DNA from: Ephemerocybe angulata
Taxonomy: Eukaryota > Basidiomycota > Agaricomycetes > Agaricales > Psathyrellaceae
Direction of reading: 5' to 3'
Assembly: GCA_013368325.1 (NCBI GenBank)
Contig: JAACJK010000010.1
Coordinates: forward strand, 62,001-126,000
DNA: 64,000 bases
Shown here: positions 31,955-44,178 of the stretch, one piece after another
How the letters are laid out: each line of letters begins with the position of its first letter
Position numbering within the stretch: position 1 is the stretch's first letter
Made by a program: the position numbers and the translations under genes
The notes under the pieces: generated by a model
The model's database searches: none
The model's input: only the letters and a program-made list of their open reading frames with translations
What the model was told of the DNA's origin: nothing

Positions 31955-33232
31955 TTAAAAATACTGCACGTCAAGACGTTGAATCCCGAAATGGCTACCT
32001 TTGCTCGTCCAGTCGGCATTGGTACTGGAAGTAGCGGGTACAGGCTTCCCATTGTGGGACACCTTCCTGGTGCGAGAGAGGGGCTTGAGATTAATGACCT
32101 GCTCAGGCTGATGCGAGCGCTTGATGATGATCTGCCGGACCTTCGAATGCGACTGTGCAATCGGCGTTACCATCCTCGGATCGTACCACCCATGCTCAAT
32201 CCGCACTGTGTTCAGGGATGGAGGTAAGGCGTAGATGTAGAAGAATTGCTTGAGCGAGGCGAAGGAGTTGTACGAGCGGCCTTGGTCGATGAGGCGTAGG
32301 GAACGGAGTGAAGGGGTGATGAGGAGGGTAGCGATTCGAGCTAGCTCAAAAGGGATATCCTTGCCCTCGACGCGGAGCTGAAGTGTCTGGAGCCTCGGAA
32401 GACACACTTGGGTGCACACTGCATCCTGCCGGCACGGTAAACAGACGACAGGTTTCCGGGGAAAGGTTATTCTGAGGTCGACAAGCTGAGATGAAACTTT
32501 CAGCATATCGACGACGTCATGTACTGCTTGGTGGCCCGCAGTGAATCCGTGGTGTGTGTAATCCAGGTATGTCAGGCCGGCGAACAGGGAAGGTAGCCAA
32601 TTCAGGCGAATGCCGTTCAATGTTGCCTTGCGCAGCCTGGGTGCGCTTCCTGAGAAGAGTGTGAATGCTTCTGGGTCTTCATTAGCGCGGTGCAAAAGCT
32701 TGAGGTCCTCGATTAACGGCGCCTGCGCTCCCGAGCGAGAACAACACCGTGAGAGTGCTGCTTTCCAAAGATACGGGACGAACTCTGGGAACACGATTTC
32801 TAGCGATCGCCATCGGTTAATATAGGGCAGCACGATGTGCATGTGCCACTGTATGGAGTAGGGATCGAGGTCGGCGTGCTTCGGCTCTCCCCTCGAGCGG
32901 GTCTTGATAGGAAGGAGCTGTATATCGAGACTGCATGCCCTCGCTCGCCTTATGCGTTCCTTCCACATACGCTCCTTGGGACTGAGGCTGATCCGCCGCC
33001 ATAAGGTCGGCGTCCGCAGTGCTATCTGCCGCCATGCTCTTGAGACGTGTGATATCGTGACCGGAAAGAAGATGTCGTCTTCAGAACCGGCAAGGAAGAT
33101 GAGGGCGAGGATTTCGACGGGAAGACGGTGGATGAAATGGAGGTCTGAATTGGAATCGGGGTGTTGGCGCACACGGTGACGCAGTTGCTTGGGGCGACCG
33201 ATGTCTTCTATCCTTCGAGGAGAGGGGGGCAT
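31955..33232 (-). CDS. F-box domain protein, Agaricomycete type
   Basis: This single-exon gene encodes about 425 residues. The F-box reads LHFIHRLPVEILALIFLAG and then FPVTISHVSRAWRQIALRTP and TLWRRISL, the pattern of the large basidiomycete F-box family. The rest has Leu-rich segments (INRWRSLEIVFPEFVPYLW, PRLRKATLNGIRLNWLPSL). A presumed SCF ubiquitin-ligase receptor; the target is unknown. I chose the ATG at 33232 (MPPSPRRIEDIG), 30 codons inside the longest frame, which would start at 33322, because the intervening residues look like leader sequence. Three nearby Cys in VCLPCRQDAVCTQVCLP near 32400-32460 are unusual for the family. Confidence 0.8.
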   Translation of the reverse strand: MPPSPRRIEDIGRPKQLRHRVRQHPDSNSDLHFIHRLPVEILALIFLAGSEDDIFFPVTISHVSRAWRQIALRTPTLWRRISLSPKERMWKERIRRARACSLDIQLLPIKTRSRGEPKHADLDPYSIQWHMHIVLPYINRWRSLEIVFPEFVPYLWKAALSRCCSRSGAQAPLIEDLKLLHRANEDPEAFTLFSGSAPRLRKATLNGIRLNWLPSLFAGLTYLDYTHHGFTAGHQAVHDVVDMLKVSSQLVDLRITFPRKPVVCLPCRQDAVCTQVCLPRLQTLQLRVEGKDIPFELARIATLLITPSLRSLRLIDQGRSYNSFASLKQFFYIYALPPSLNTVRIEHGWYDPRMVTPIAQSHSKVRQIIIKRSHQPEQVINLKPLSRTRKVSHNGKPVPATSSTNADWTSKGSHFGIQRLDVQYF

Positions 33233-33962
33233 TCCGTACGGATCTGGTGGAGGGGAGGATTTGGAACTTAAGCTAGGGTTTTGGATTAGCAGTGTGTAAC
33301 CCCTAACTGTTAATATACGCACAATGACAATGTGAGTTTAATCGTTTCTGATAACGAGCGACGGGGTCTTGTGGCTCTCTGCCCTTCGGGTCGACGATGG
33401 AAGAACATCGCAGAGAGTGGAAAATTAAAATCGAGAGAGAGGAGAAGGAACAGAGAATGATAAAGTCAGACCCGACAGAGCAGACATACCTTGTGCTTAT
33501 ATTGTCTGGTCCACCAACAGTACGGCACGGGAATTGTCATATAAGCGACAAGCAATGAAATGGAGACATTCCGGGAATAGTATCGGGGTATAGGGATCGG
33601 AGGACATGGACAAAGGAATCCAGTGCTGTGCGTCTCAGGCAGGGCGTCCTTCTCTCCCATCCCAAAGGGCCAAATTCGGGTCAGTCAACTGCTCCGACAA
33701 AGCAGGCCATTCGACAAAGGTGACTATCCGGCACAAGACAGCATTCAAGCCATGCAGAGCACCTGCGGAATTGTAGCTGAGAACTTCCAGTGGTTCACAA
33801 TAAGTGCTGCTCGATAGATGATGAGCAGTGATGATGGTACAAAATGAAGGGGCGTGGCTGTGAATATGATCGCATGGCGCAACGCGCTGAAGGATCCTCC
33901 GTCATCCCATCATCGCTCTCCTTGTGCTCAAAACGGATATTCATACCAGAGGACCTGAAAAT
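33233..33962. other. Divergent intergenic region between the F-box gene and prp24
   Basis: The two divergent start codons are about 730 bp apart. I see only short open frames of no family, so the region probably holds both promoters. Confidence 0.45.
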
Positions 33963-36900
33963 ATGGACGAAGCGCAGTCGCTTGAAGCGGTGGCCAATAT
34001 TCTCGGCGAAATATCTTTAAGGCCTTTCGACCTGTCCCTGCACCTTCGCCATGTCGAATTGGCAAAAACCCTCGATGACCTGGAATCTCAGCTCACCGCC
34101 TTCCAAATGGCGTCCGAGTTCCTCGCGGTAGGAGACGATATATGGGTACCTTACATCGACGCGAAAGCAAAGTCGGTCGACCTCGAAACGGAAGCTGGTG
34201 TCGAGGAGTTGTTGCAGCTATATGAGCGAGCAGAAGCAGACTACTTGTGTAGGTGACACTCACTCATATCAGTATTCTGGCTCGAACATACCAACATTAT
34301 AGCCATTCCAATCCTCCAGAAACACTTGAACTTCATTCTTGAGCAACACTCCAAGTACTATGGGGAAGAAGCGACGCCGAAGCCGGAATCCCTTGGCGAG
34401 CTCTTCTCAACGGCGTGGACGCGTGAAACGATCCAGCGCATCGTATCGAAGGGGATAGAGCATGTTGCTGAGGTAGGTTCTACTACTCTCCAAGGCATAG
34501 TCCCCCCGTAATGATGCAATTATAGAGTCACCTTCTCTTCGATGCCCAACGCGACTGGGAGCTAGAGCAGCTTGAGAAAGCAAGCCCTGAAGACGCGCCT
34601 ATATTGAAAGACCACGTTGGCGAAATCCTCTTGCTGCGTCTCAAACAGGCGCACTCCAGTGAGTACTACCCACTGTCCCCTCGACGTCAACTTAGGCCCC
34701 GCACCAGATTCCGATGAAACCTTTCAGGCTTACTCGTCCTTCACGTCGAAGTACCGATCACCTTCAGAGTACGAAACAACGATGGTTGCAGCATCAAAGA
34801 TTCGAGGGAACGTTGTCAAGGGCTATGAGCGGAGAGAGCCTCTGGAGATTGGTTTGGTACGTTCCCAGCCAGAATATCCAGGGTGCGGGACACCGATGCC
34901 CAATCCATATAGAAGCAGTCGAGCAACTCTTTGGAAGCGTTTTCGAGCTATATCACCTATGAGAGACGGGCGAAGAATCCTGACCTTCTGGTCACCAGGG
35001 GCATATACGAACGCGCTATTTCAGAAGCGGCGAAGAGGACGTTTCGCAACGAACCTGGCGCTGAGGCTGCTCTGTTCGTGTTTTGGGCAGGTTACTTCGA
35101 TGCCTTGGTGAGCTATCATCCTCGTTGTGTGCTCATGTGCTCATCATATATGATGTCAAGCGTCTTCTGGATGTGGGTGTAGATGTGGAGGGTGAGCTCT
35201 TCAAACGTGCCCTTCGAAGTGTTCCAGGTTCTGGAGAAGTTTGGGCGCGTTATATCAGGTTCTTGGTATGTGAAGGGAAACACAACTCCTTTCAATGGCT
35301 TAAGGCTGACGAGCATCTCAGGAAAGGGCGTCAGAGACGATGGTATCAAGCGATTTGGAAGCTGTATCCAGTGAGTCGCATTCATGTAAGCCCACAGGCC
35401 CAAGAGAGATAACACTTTGGCAGATGCGTATAATCGAGCTATCAATACGGGACTAATTCAAAAAGACATGGAGCAGCTCATTCCGGTCACGCTCGCGTAC
35501 GCTAGTTATGAGAAGCGTCAATTAACGCACGAAGAGTTCGACGAGAATGCCTTTGCTTCCATGATAGCTGCCGTAGAGGGCGCGATCCAAACTATCCTTC
35601 AAAGTACGTGCATTCATTCTGCAATCTCATGTCAAGGTCTTACGCCCTGCTCTCGAAAGGTGTGAAGGAAGGAGATCCAAAGTTTCGACTGGAGAAGTTC
35701 CTCGTTGCAGCTGTAAGATACATTCAGTTACAGTTGTTGAACTCGGTTTCACGGTGTCCGATGCTAGTACGAAGACCTTCAACTTATCGACAACGCGGTC
35801 GAAGTATGGCAGGAAGCTGCAAAGAGATCCAGGTTCAGCTACAACCTGTGGATAAGCTACACCGACCTTCTGACGTATGTTATCGAATTCCAATTGCGAA
35901 CCTTGACCTTACCAGACTCGTCTCGCAGCAAGCACAAGCAGTACGACCAAGCCAGGGCTGTCTTCGCCGATATCCACAAGAAGAAGCTGGACTGGCCTGA
36001 AGTCATTTGGGAAGCTTGGTCCTCGTTTGAGCATCTGTACGGCTCCGTAGAAGACATTGACAGCGCTTTGGACAAGATCGAGAAGGCACGGAATCAGGTT
36101 AACTTCTATAGGGCTAGGGTAATGCTGTCACTCACATCTGACCTTTCAACAACACTGATCGAGTTCATCTTCCTTAGGATGCAGCTCAGGCGTATGAAGC
36201 TGCTCAAGCGGCTACAGCTGCAGCTCAACCCAGCGTCCCCATAGCAGATACATCCACAGCGATAAATGTTGATATGCAGGCGCCATCCTCAGCAGCACAG
36301 AATGATGCGATGGAGGTTGACAGTGCACCATCTACCGTGTCAAGCAAGAAGCGAACCGCGGATGACGAGGAACTTCACGATGCTGGTTCGAAGAAGGCAA
36401 GGACGGAGGCCCCTTCAGCCCTGAAACGGTACGTTGCACTCATATGGCTGGAATGCATCACTGACGTCGCATCAGTGACCGTGAAAATACAACTGTGTTT
36501 GTGGCGGATCTTCCCGCGTCCACAAAGGAAGACGACTTGAAGGCACTATTCAAGGATTGCGGTGGCGTGAGGGAAGTCAAAATCACCCAGCTACCAAATG
36601 CTTTGGTCGCACTGGTGGAGTTCTACACGCGAGTGAGTTATGGACCAATATTTCAATACATTGGCACTGACTTGGTGCTAGGATAGCATCCCCGCTGCGC
36701 TGACGAAAGACAAGAAGCGCGTTCACGAGCAAGAGATTGCGGTGCATTTAGCATGGAAGTCAACTCTATATGTCACCAACTTCCCAGAGTCTGCGGACGA
36801 TGCATTTATCAGAAACTTGTTCGGCACTGTGAGTTAGTTAACCTCCCCCTCTCCTGGATGCTGGTTAACTGGGTTTGAACCAGTACGGTATTCTCTTCGA

Positions 36901-38093
36901 TGTCCGGTGGCCCAGTAAGAAGTTCAAACAAACCCGTCGTTTCTGTTATGTCCAGTTTACATCACCGGTAGGCCTTCTCTCTCGTTCCTCGATCATTTGC
37001 TCATGTTTGTTACCTTTAGACGGCTGCCGAAAATGCATTGGAACTGCATGGTCGCGAGTTGGAACCGAACCTTCCTCTCAATGTGTACATGTCCAACCCT
37101 GAAAGGAAGAAGGAGCGCACTGACCATGACGCGAATGAACGAGAAGTTTACGTCGCTGGCCTCAGTAAGTTTACGAACAAAGACGACCTGCAGAAGCTGT
37201 TTTCAACGGTAGGCCAGCTACGTACTTCAGTCAACCTTAATCCTCACGCTTCTGCCACTTTCTAGTACGGAAAGGTCAAGGATATCCGTCTTGCAACGGA
37301 GCGAGATGGTCATGCGAGAGGCTATGCCTTCGTTGAGTACGAAAACCCTGTAAGTATCTCGTTTCTTCAGGCAGCCGAAAATGGTGTGTTGACCGAAATT
37401 TCAGCAAGATGCTCGTCGGGCCCTTGACGCAAACAATTATGAGCTAAAGAAACGCAGAATTGCAGTGACTCTAGCAGATCCTCGAGTTAGGGCTCGACAT
37501 ACGTATGTACACACTGTTTGTCGAAAGTATTACTGTTATACTGAAGGGTTGACAAGGTCTGAGACTGGCCTGGGACGACAGGCCGAAGCACGGGCGCGAT
37601 CTGTTCGTGTGAGGAATGTGCCCACTGGCACCCAGGAAGGCATCCTACAGCAAGCCTTCGAAAAGATCTCTCTCGTCCGTCGCGTGGAACTTTTCGGGGA
37701 CAAGGGGGAGGCAGTCGTCGAGCTCGAGAGCCCTGCGGTACGCCCCGTTTACTCTGTTCGAGGTCATCAGGGTACTGATGAATGCAACAGGAAGCGGGAA
37801 AGCTTCTCTTGCGTCCGGAACCTATCGTATTCGAGGGAAAGACTCTGCGTATCTCAGAAGAAGGGAAGGAAGGCTCTGCCCGAAATGCAGGGCCCCCAGT
37901 GAAGACTGGAGGGCTTTTCGTGCCTCGAAAGACTGCAGGATCAAGACCGAGAGCTGGGCTTGGTTTTGTGCGGCCCGCCCCAGCCCCAGCTGCTCCTTCA
38001 GCAGCAGGGCCTTCGTCGTCTACAACCGGGGCTGCGTCCTCCCAGACAAATAAGGGTCAGGATGACTTCCGGAAGATGCTTGGTGGTAAATGA
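33963..38093 (+). CDS. prp24: U4/U6 snRNA-associated splicing factor Prp24/SART3
   Basis: This nuclear factor re-anneals U4 and U6 snRNAs after splicing. The N-terminal half is a HAT-repeat superhelix (for example IWVPYIDAKAKSVDLETEAG, WELEQLEKASPEDAP, VWARYIRFL, WEAWSSFEHLYGSVEDID), as in SART3. A Ser/Lys-rich nuclear-signal stretch (SSKKRTADDEELHDAGSKK) follows near 36340-36410. Four RRM domains follow: TTVFVADLPAST..., TLYVTNFPESADDAF..., EVYVAGLSKFTNKDDLQ... with RGYAFVEYENP as its RNP1, and SVRVRNVPTGTQEGILQ.... The C-terminus is DDFRKMLGGK, the LSm-interacting motif that in yeast Prp24 contacts the Lsm2-8 ring. The stop is at 38091-38093. The start is the ATG at 33963 (MDEAQSLEAVANIL). 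About 15 short introns are needed. Confidence 0.94.
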
Positions 38094-38297
38094 GCCGCTC
38101 GACGTCATCGACGCCTGCCCGATTCCCGATGGCGCTTGTCCCGATTTGGTAGCCCAGTTAGGCGCCTGTCGGACATCACCCCAACACTGACCCCACATTG
38201 TGATCAATTATGTACGCACGTGTTGGCGGTGCTTGTCTCCGTCCCTTACCCCTTTGTTCTCGTACACCCATCTTGTCTTCTTGTACTGCTCTATCTC

Positions 38298-40698
38298 ATG
38301 GATGTTGAATCTGAATATCAAGAATCGACGTCCGTTACTCTTGAATGGACCCTGAGAGGTCTCAAGAACTTATTCGACTCGACAAAGGGCGATGCCAAAT
38401 CAAAGGTTACAAGATCCCCGAGATTTGGGGATGGGCGCTGGCAGGTAGGGATACACACAGCGTCGTGGATACAGAGGGTTCGATCCTCAACACATTCTCC
38501 TTGGGTTAGATTTTGTTCTACGCAAATGCCGGGGTCCAGAAGGAGGGTGGTGACGGCTATGTGAGCCTGTATCTATCATGCGAGGTACGTCCTGTGACGC
38601 TTACGACTGCCAGGCCGACTCCTAACGAGACTTCTAGCCTACTGCTGAAGAGAAAGAAGCTGCTCTATCCGATAACGGACGGTGCGTATCCTCGCTCATG
38701 AAAGCGAGACATCCCCTGACATGCGCTCTTTCAGATGGCTCCGGGGCGGGATGTATAAATTTAGCTTCGAACTTCGGAAGTACCTAAGCCTTCACTGGCT
38801 CGGATCATCATGGTTCTGATAAATTGACCATGCAGCTTGGACAAGACTGTCCTGTACAACCTGAAGGAAGCAGTGAATCATTCCTTTTCTTACAAGGTGT
38901 GTTTATTATGTCGCGTAACACTTTGACTTTCGGAACTCATGGTGTCATTCACAGACAGCCAACTGGGGATGGTAGATACACTATCCTAAGGCAGCTATCC
39001 TTATTTACGAAAGTTGCAGGGCGCAGTTTGCGCGCAGAGATAGCATCTACTACCAATCCCCCAACGTCAAGTCTCAAGACGCGTTTGTGATTATCTGCAA
39101 TGTCGTTTCGACTCCGGCAGCACCGACTTCACCGCCACCTTGTGCACAGTACACCATACCGCGCCCACTCCTGGACACTATAGGATCTCTTCTAGACGAC
39201 CCCGTATACTCCGATGTCCAATTTGTTATTGCTAAGAGGGGGCACGATTCCAAGACAGCACGCCGGATCTGGGCTTCGAAGAAGATACTGTCGTCTCGAG
39301 CCGAATACTTTGCTACAAGTGAGTCCCACCCACTCCTTCAGAATTAGTCGAAGAGTTGTATTGATGGTCTCCCTTAGTGTTCAACTCCAACTTCTCTGAA
39401 GGTTTGGGGACAGGGCTGTCGGTGTCCCATGAAACTCCAAGGGTTTCGAGTCGCTCCTTAGGCAGCGGTAGCCCGAGGAGCTCATTTTCCAGCAGCATCA
39501 TGGATGAGTTTGAGGACTCAGACGATGAAGATGATGAAGTTTTGGATACTTGTCTGACCGATGGCCAAGGAACGACGAGCTCAATCAGCACCGAGGAATT
39601 CTCATTGATCCTGGCAGACACTCACATTGTGGAAGCAGATTCAGAGCATCCTGATGATGGAATACCGAATATCAGCTTGTCGCCGCCTGCGAGCCCAGCA
39701 GACTCAGTAGGCTCTGTGGGAAAGGATAATCATTCTAAAGACGATGGAGGACCTCAATCCATGACCGTTGTCGTGAAAGACGTTGCGTATTCAACATATA
39801 AAGCTATCTTATACTACGTGTGTACTCTTGTCTCTGGTTAAAAAAATCCACTGACATTTCCTCTTCCATACAGATGTACACTGATACTATTGTCTTTGCC
39901 CCGTTGTCATCCTCATTCTCCAACTCAAAGGTGAAATCACCTCCGAGGACCCCGATGGCTCAGATTTCAAACCCGATGATTGCTGCAGAAAGCTCAAACC
40001 AAATGCCTGGGCCGAAGCGGATCCTTGGCGACCCTCCGTCGTCCAGAGCAGAATGGATCGTTGAATGGATGCAAGAGAACCCTGGGCGCCCAGCTCCATG
40101 TTCGGCTAAGGCGGTATATCGGGTTGCAGACAGTAAGTTTAAGACAGGTAAGGATACTTTAGATGTATTCATGGTCTTGTCGCAGAGTTGGATCTGGCCG
40201 AATTGAAAGATAGAGCAGCAAAGGTAAAGCAATCCGTACGACTTTCCAGACCGGTAATTTCTCACCCTCGTGTCGCTCTCAGCATATATTCAAGGCGTTA
40301 AACGTCAACAATATTGCATACGAAGTTTTCTCACCTTTTGCAGCTACGTTCGAAGAAGTCCGCAAGGTAAGTTTACTCTTTGAATCTTCCTCATTATAAC
40401 ATGTTTCAATGATTCATTTCCGGAAAGGTTGAGATGGAGTTTTTCTTAAATCACTGGCACGAAATCCGAGGTTCCGAGTCAATGAGGACCGTGTGGCAGC
40501 AAATTCGCAGTGGTCGACACCCGGGGTTCGAAGAAGGTATGCTTTCGTCCCTATGGATATCGATGACAATGAGGATTCTTTTGACGCGAGATTGCTTCCA
40601 CAGTGTGGCCACTGATTGCTCAAAGCTTGGAGTTCAAACCCTCTGCCCCACTGCAGCCACTAAATGCGAAGGCATCCGGTGCCGCCCAACCTCAGTAG
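38298..40698 (+). CDS. MATH-BTB domain protein (SPOP-like), with a long insert inside the BTB domain
   Basis: This is a probable cullin-3 substrate adaptor. The MATH part starts MDVESEYQESTSVTLEWTLR and continues FGDGRWQ, ILFYANAGVQKEGGDGYVSL, GMYKFSFELR and, after splicing, NWGWAQFARRDSIYYQSPNV, all family-typical. The BTB part begins LDDPVYSDVQFVIAKRG and ARRIWASKKILSSRAEYFAT. It is then interrupted by about 130 residues of Ser- and Asp/Glu-rich sequence (near 39400-39760, including FEDSDDEDDEVLDTC), and resumes with VVVKDVAYSTYKAILYYMYT. The C-terminal exons read LDLAELKDRAAK, HIFKALNVNNIAYEVFSPFA and NHWHEIRGSESMRTVWQQI. The stop is at 40696-40698. About ten introns are present. The insert lies between the BTB helices that normally adjoin, so it probably forms an exposed loop. 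Confidence 0.87.
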
Positions 40699-40871
40699 CC
40701 TATTCGAGGTTTTTTGTTCCACATGCCTTGGCAACAAGGGTAGATGTACCATTTCTTGTATAATCTTGTCATCCGTTATGTATGTAACTGTACAACCAGA
40801 CCATCTTTTTCGGAGCACACCGAGAATGCACTACGTCAACCACGCGAAGTAGATGCGGGGAAATACCCCGC

Positions 40872-43464
40872 TTAGAACAACTCGACAGAATCGTAGATGA
40901 AGTTCGGGCTGAGAAAGGTATCTCCAGAGCTTCCGCTGACGACGTTAATGCTGATGGTGTTCGATCCTGCTACGAGTGTTCCTACGCATTTACGGGATGT
41001 CAGTATGCTATCGGCGTATAAGTAACTCGCCGCCAAGATACCTGAAGGAATAGGGTAGTCATCTGTGGGCAAACATCGGTCAGAAGTCTGCTCAAACAGT
41101 GTTGCGCGCTGCGTGCATTAGGAAAACTCACAGGCTTGATTGTTTCCACGCCATGTGCCACGAGTAACACTAAAGGAGTCGAGACGAGGGAGGTGGGTGC
41201 TTTCAGCATCGGAGACACTTCGAACGTGATGGGGCTGGAGAAGTCTTTCACTTACCCTCGCGAATTGAGGTTCGTCGGTGCTTTAAGAGTTAACAGTGGG
41301 TGAGACGGATTGTCCATCTTTGACAGGTCAAGAAGACTTACCTCCTGGGGCACTTGAAGTCCAGTTGTTGACAGTAATCTGCGGTCTGCCACCAGCAAAT
41401 GATCCCGTCGTGCGAATCCTAAGCGTCCTGGCACCTATAATCGTGGGCGAGTACGAACTCTTGAGTTGTCTTCCAGAACGGCTATTGCCACCACGGACCA
41501 ATTTGTGAGGAAGATGCAGTCCATCTGATTGTGGTCGGGCTATTTACCTACGCAGAGAATTATTAGTTTTTTGCCTCAGATGACCAATGTGCCGGTCCAC
41601 ACTTACGCTCTTAAACTGGGCCATTGGGAAAGAGTTCACAGAGCTGGAGCCAATAGTGTACGTGATGGGCCCCCAATTGCTCATGCGTGAATCGGAGCTG
41701 CAGGCCATAAAAATACTGGTGGTGAGGTGGTCTAGGGCTCCTATAGATCTCTGAAACTCACGGATGCATTGTCTCGATCTTATCGGCATTGAGAAACCTG
41801 GAACAGACTATCAGTCGAACTGACAGAGTGAGCTAGGGATAAAGACATTACTCTTTTGGTGTACCATCGGGGGTGCCTAGGAGCGAGGGAGTGAGTTCGT
41901 TAAAGTCGATGTGGAATAGGTAAAGAGCAGCCTCACCAATGCTCCAAATTACGTTGGGGCGGCTCAGGCTAACCGACAAGCTAACAGAAGCAGTTTGCCC
42001 TGCGCTTACAGTGACGCGTCCGCTACCCGCTTCCAGCTCTCCTTGGAACAGGGTGACGTCGTATGTTCCGGGCTTGACGAGATTGCGCGTGAATGACCCT
42101 CTGAAAGCGAAGCATCATGAGCCGGACGTAGAACTATCATAAGCCCGTTGTAGAAGCAGCTTACCCAGAAGCAGAGACCCAGTACTGTGCCGCCGAGTTC
42201 TGTATACATTTAAGTAAAGATTCTCACCAGAAGGACGTGAATGCGAAAGGATTAACCTTGAAACCTATGGTGACAGGCTGACCCGAGAGAACACCGGAGT
42301 AGGAGCCCGTAACGGTACCTCTCCCAGAAGCTGGGACGTACCCTTGAAGACCCAAGCTGTCGAAGAAAGAGGTGTCCAGGTCAGGGGATGGAGCAGATCC
42401 GCTAGTGATTGCCAGAGCGTATCTAAATATTACCGCCTATGAGTATGTTATGAGTGATTAGAGACCTCACTTACGGCCCGAAGAACCCAGTGCGATAAGG
42501 GAGGTCCGTCTGGTAATGACCTGAGTTCATGTACCAGTACAGCTCCTGCTGATCGCCGCCCTGGTTATTGATATCTAGATGCTTTTCAGTGGACGCTGAG
42601 GATTGTCGCCTTGAAGATCTACGAACCTCGGAAAAACGGACCACCAGACGAAGTCTCATAACTCACTCCCGGGACGATGATGTATGCACCAACCCCGGAC
42701 CCGGTAACTCCGTGAACTTGATCACGGATGAAGGGAACCTGCGCGCCAAAGGCCATCAATAAGTAAGCGCCCATTACATGAAGGGTCGAGGGAGCGTACA
42801 CTGGAGTAAAACTTGGATTTACTCTGGCCATTCTTCAGAAATACATCCGATCCCTCTATGGTAGAGCCAGCAGACTGAATGTCAGCAGCAGGGTGGCCGT
42901 TCGGTAGCGCTGACTTGGACAGCCTAGCAATGAAGCGCAACTCGCCAACCGAGGGCTCAGCGGAGGCGTACGTCCCAATATAGATCGTATTAGTACCAGA
43001 ACGAACAATATAGTATTGGGTCTGGGATAGAAATCAAGTTAAAGTCGAGGTTTTGCATACACGCCACTTACGATGGTGCTTGTTTTGATACTTATGACTG
43101 CGGTATTGCCGCTGACTATGTTAGAGCTCACAGTTGCAGTGCCTTTGGTTCCCTTTAGCGCAGCGTCCTTGTGCTCAACCAAGACAGAGACATTTACCAA
43201 GGCCAGAGCTAAGATGCGTGAACTTGGTGCGATCTTGCAATTCTTTACCATTGTAGTTAAGGGAAGTGATGTCGCCATTGTTCCCATTGACTAAATGGCC
43301 ATGCTGAATGAGCGACAATGAAACATGGCCAAGGAGGCTGACTTACTGGTGGTAACGAGTCCGGCGCCCGAATCAACAAGATAGTTAGAGCCAGAACGTG
43401 TTACCCCAAAGGCTGCGAATGCCGTAGGCAAGAGTGAGAGGATGGTGGTTAGCAAAAACTTCAT
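40872..43464 (-). CDS. Secreted rhamnogalacturonan lyase, polysaccharide lyase family 4
   Basis: This is a plant-cell-wall enzyme that cleaves the rhamnogalacturonan I backbone of pectin by beta-elimination. The signal peptide is [17 protein letters not shown], and the mature start is [20 protein letters not shown], typical of PL4 lyases. Later exons include [37 protein letters not shown], a catalytic-domain stretch near 42470-42560 reading [17 protein letters not shown], the middle fibronectin-like domain ([19 protein letters not shown]) and the carbohydrate-binding C-terminal domain ending [14 protein letters not shown]. The stop is at 40872-40874. About ten introns are present. A TATA box lies directly upstream. 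It suggests a plant-litter or wood-associated lifestyle. A. nidulans rglB/A. aculeatus rhgB are the nearest named enzymes I know of. Confidence 0.92.
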
Positions 43465-44178
43465 AGTTTCTCACACATTCATGCCGTGGCCTCCGTGCTC
43501 TTTATACGCTCAAAGCTCCAGGGGTAAATTGGACGCGATCGTCACCTGAGTACCAACCTCGCTAGGTTGCCAGGGCACTGCGAACTTGCTAGTGCTCGGG
43601 GGATTGTCTGGAGAATGTGGAAGGGCCGAGATATGGCGAGCTGGGGTACGGATGCGCTTCCTACCGCAGTTCTTCCGTTCGGCGGTGGCGTGATCTAACG
43701 GGCGGGAACTGAGAGACCTGGAAAGTGAGGAGCACCACCCCGATGCGCACGACACGATGGACTTGCTGTGGGTATAGGGCGTTATATTCAAGAATTCCGA
43801 GCCTCACACGAAAATGTTTTACCTACTGGAACGCTGACCAGGCGATATGCCCATTACCGGAGAAAACTAAAGGAACTGGTACGAGAAGGTAGATTTGATT
43901 CTTGGTATGAGCACCAAGCTACGGCGAAGGAGAATTGAGAAGGGACGAGCAGGAGCATCGTGATCAAGGGTGCAGTTCAAGCTAGTAAGCCTGTGACCTA
44001 AAGAAAACGAATTATGTCGAGAGATGCCAATACGCTGAGAGCAAAACACTGACTTAGGAAGCCGGCGTGTGAGTGCAACAAGGAATATACTAACGCTTAA
44101 TAGAGAGAACGGACACACGATGTGAGGTCGCTTGAACCTCCCCTTCTGTCGATCGCCCCAAGAGTCCAAAGGGAATAT
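43465..44178. other. Intergenic region between the lyase and GRASP genes
   Basis: These 714 bp hold the lyase promoter (TATA box at 43500-43506) and the 3' flank of the GRASP gene. Open frames are short and resemble no family. Confidence 0.45.
43500..43506 (-). promoter_or_regulatory. TATA box of the rhamnogalacturonan lyase gene
   Basis: On the minus strand this reads TATAAAG, about 36 bp upstream of the start codon at 43464. The leader would be very short, which is common in inducible secreted-enzyme genes. Confidence 0.5.

Noticed and set aside
38461..38505. GGGTTCGATCCTC in the first intron of the MATH-BTB gene, resembling a tRNA T-loop
   Set aside because: No acceptor, D or anticodon stems can be formed around it, and it sits in an ordinary short intron.
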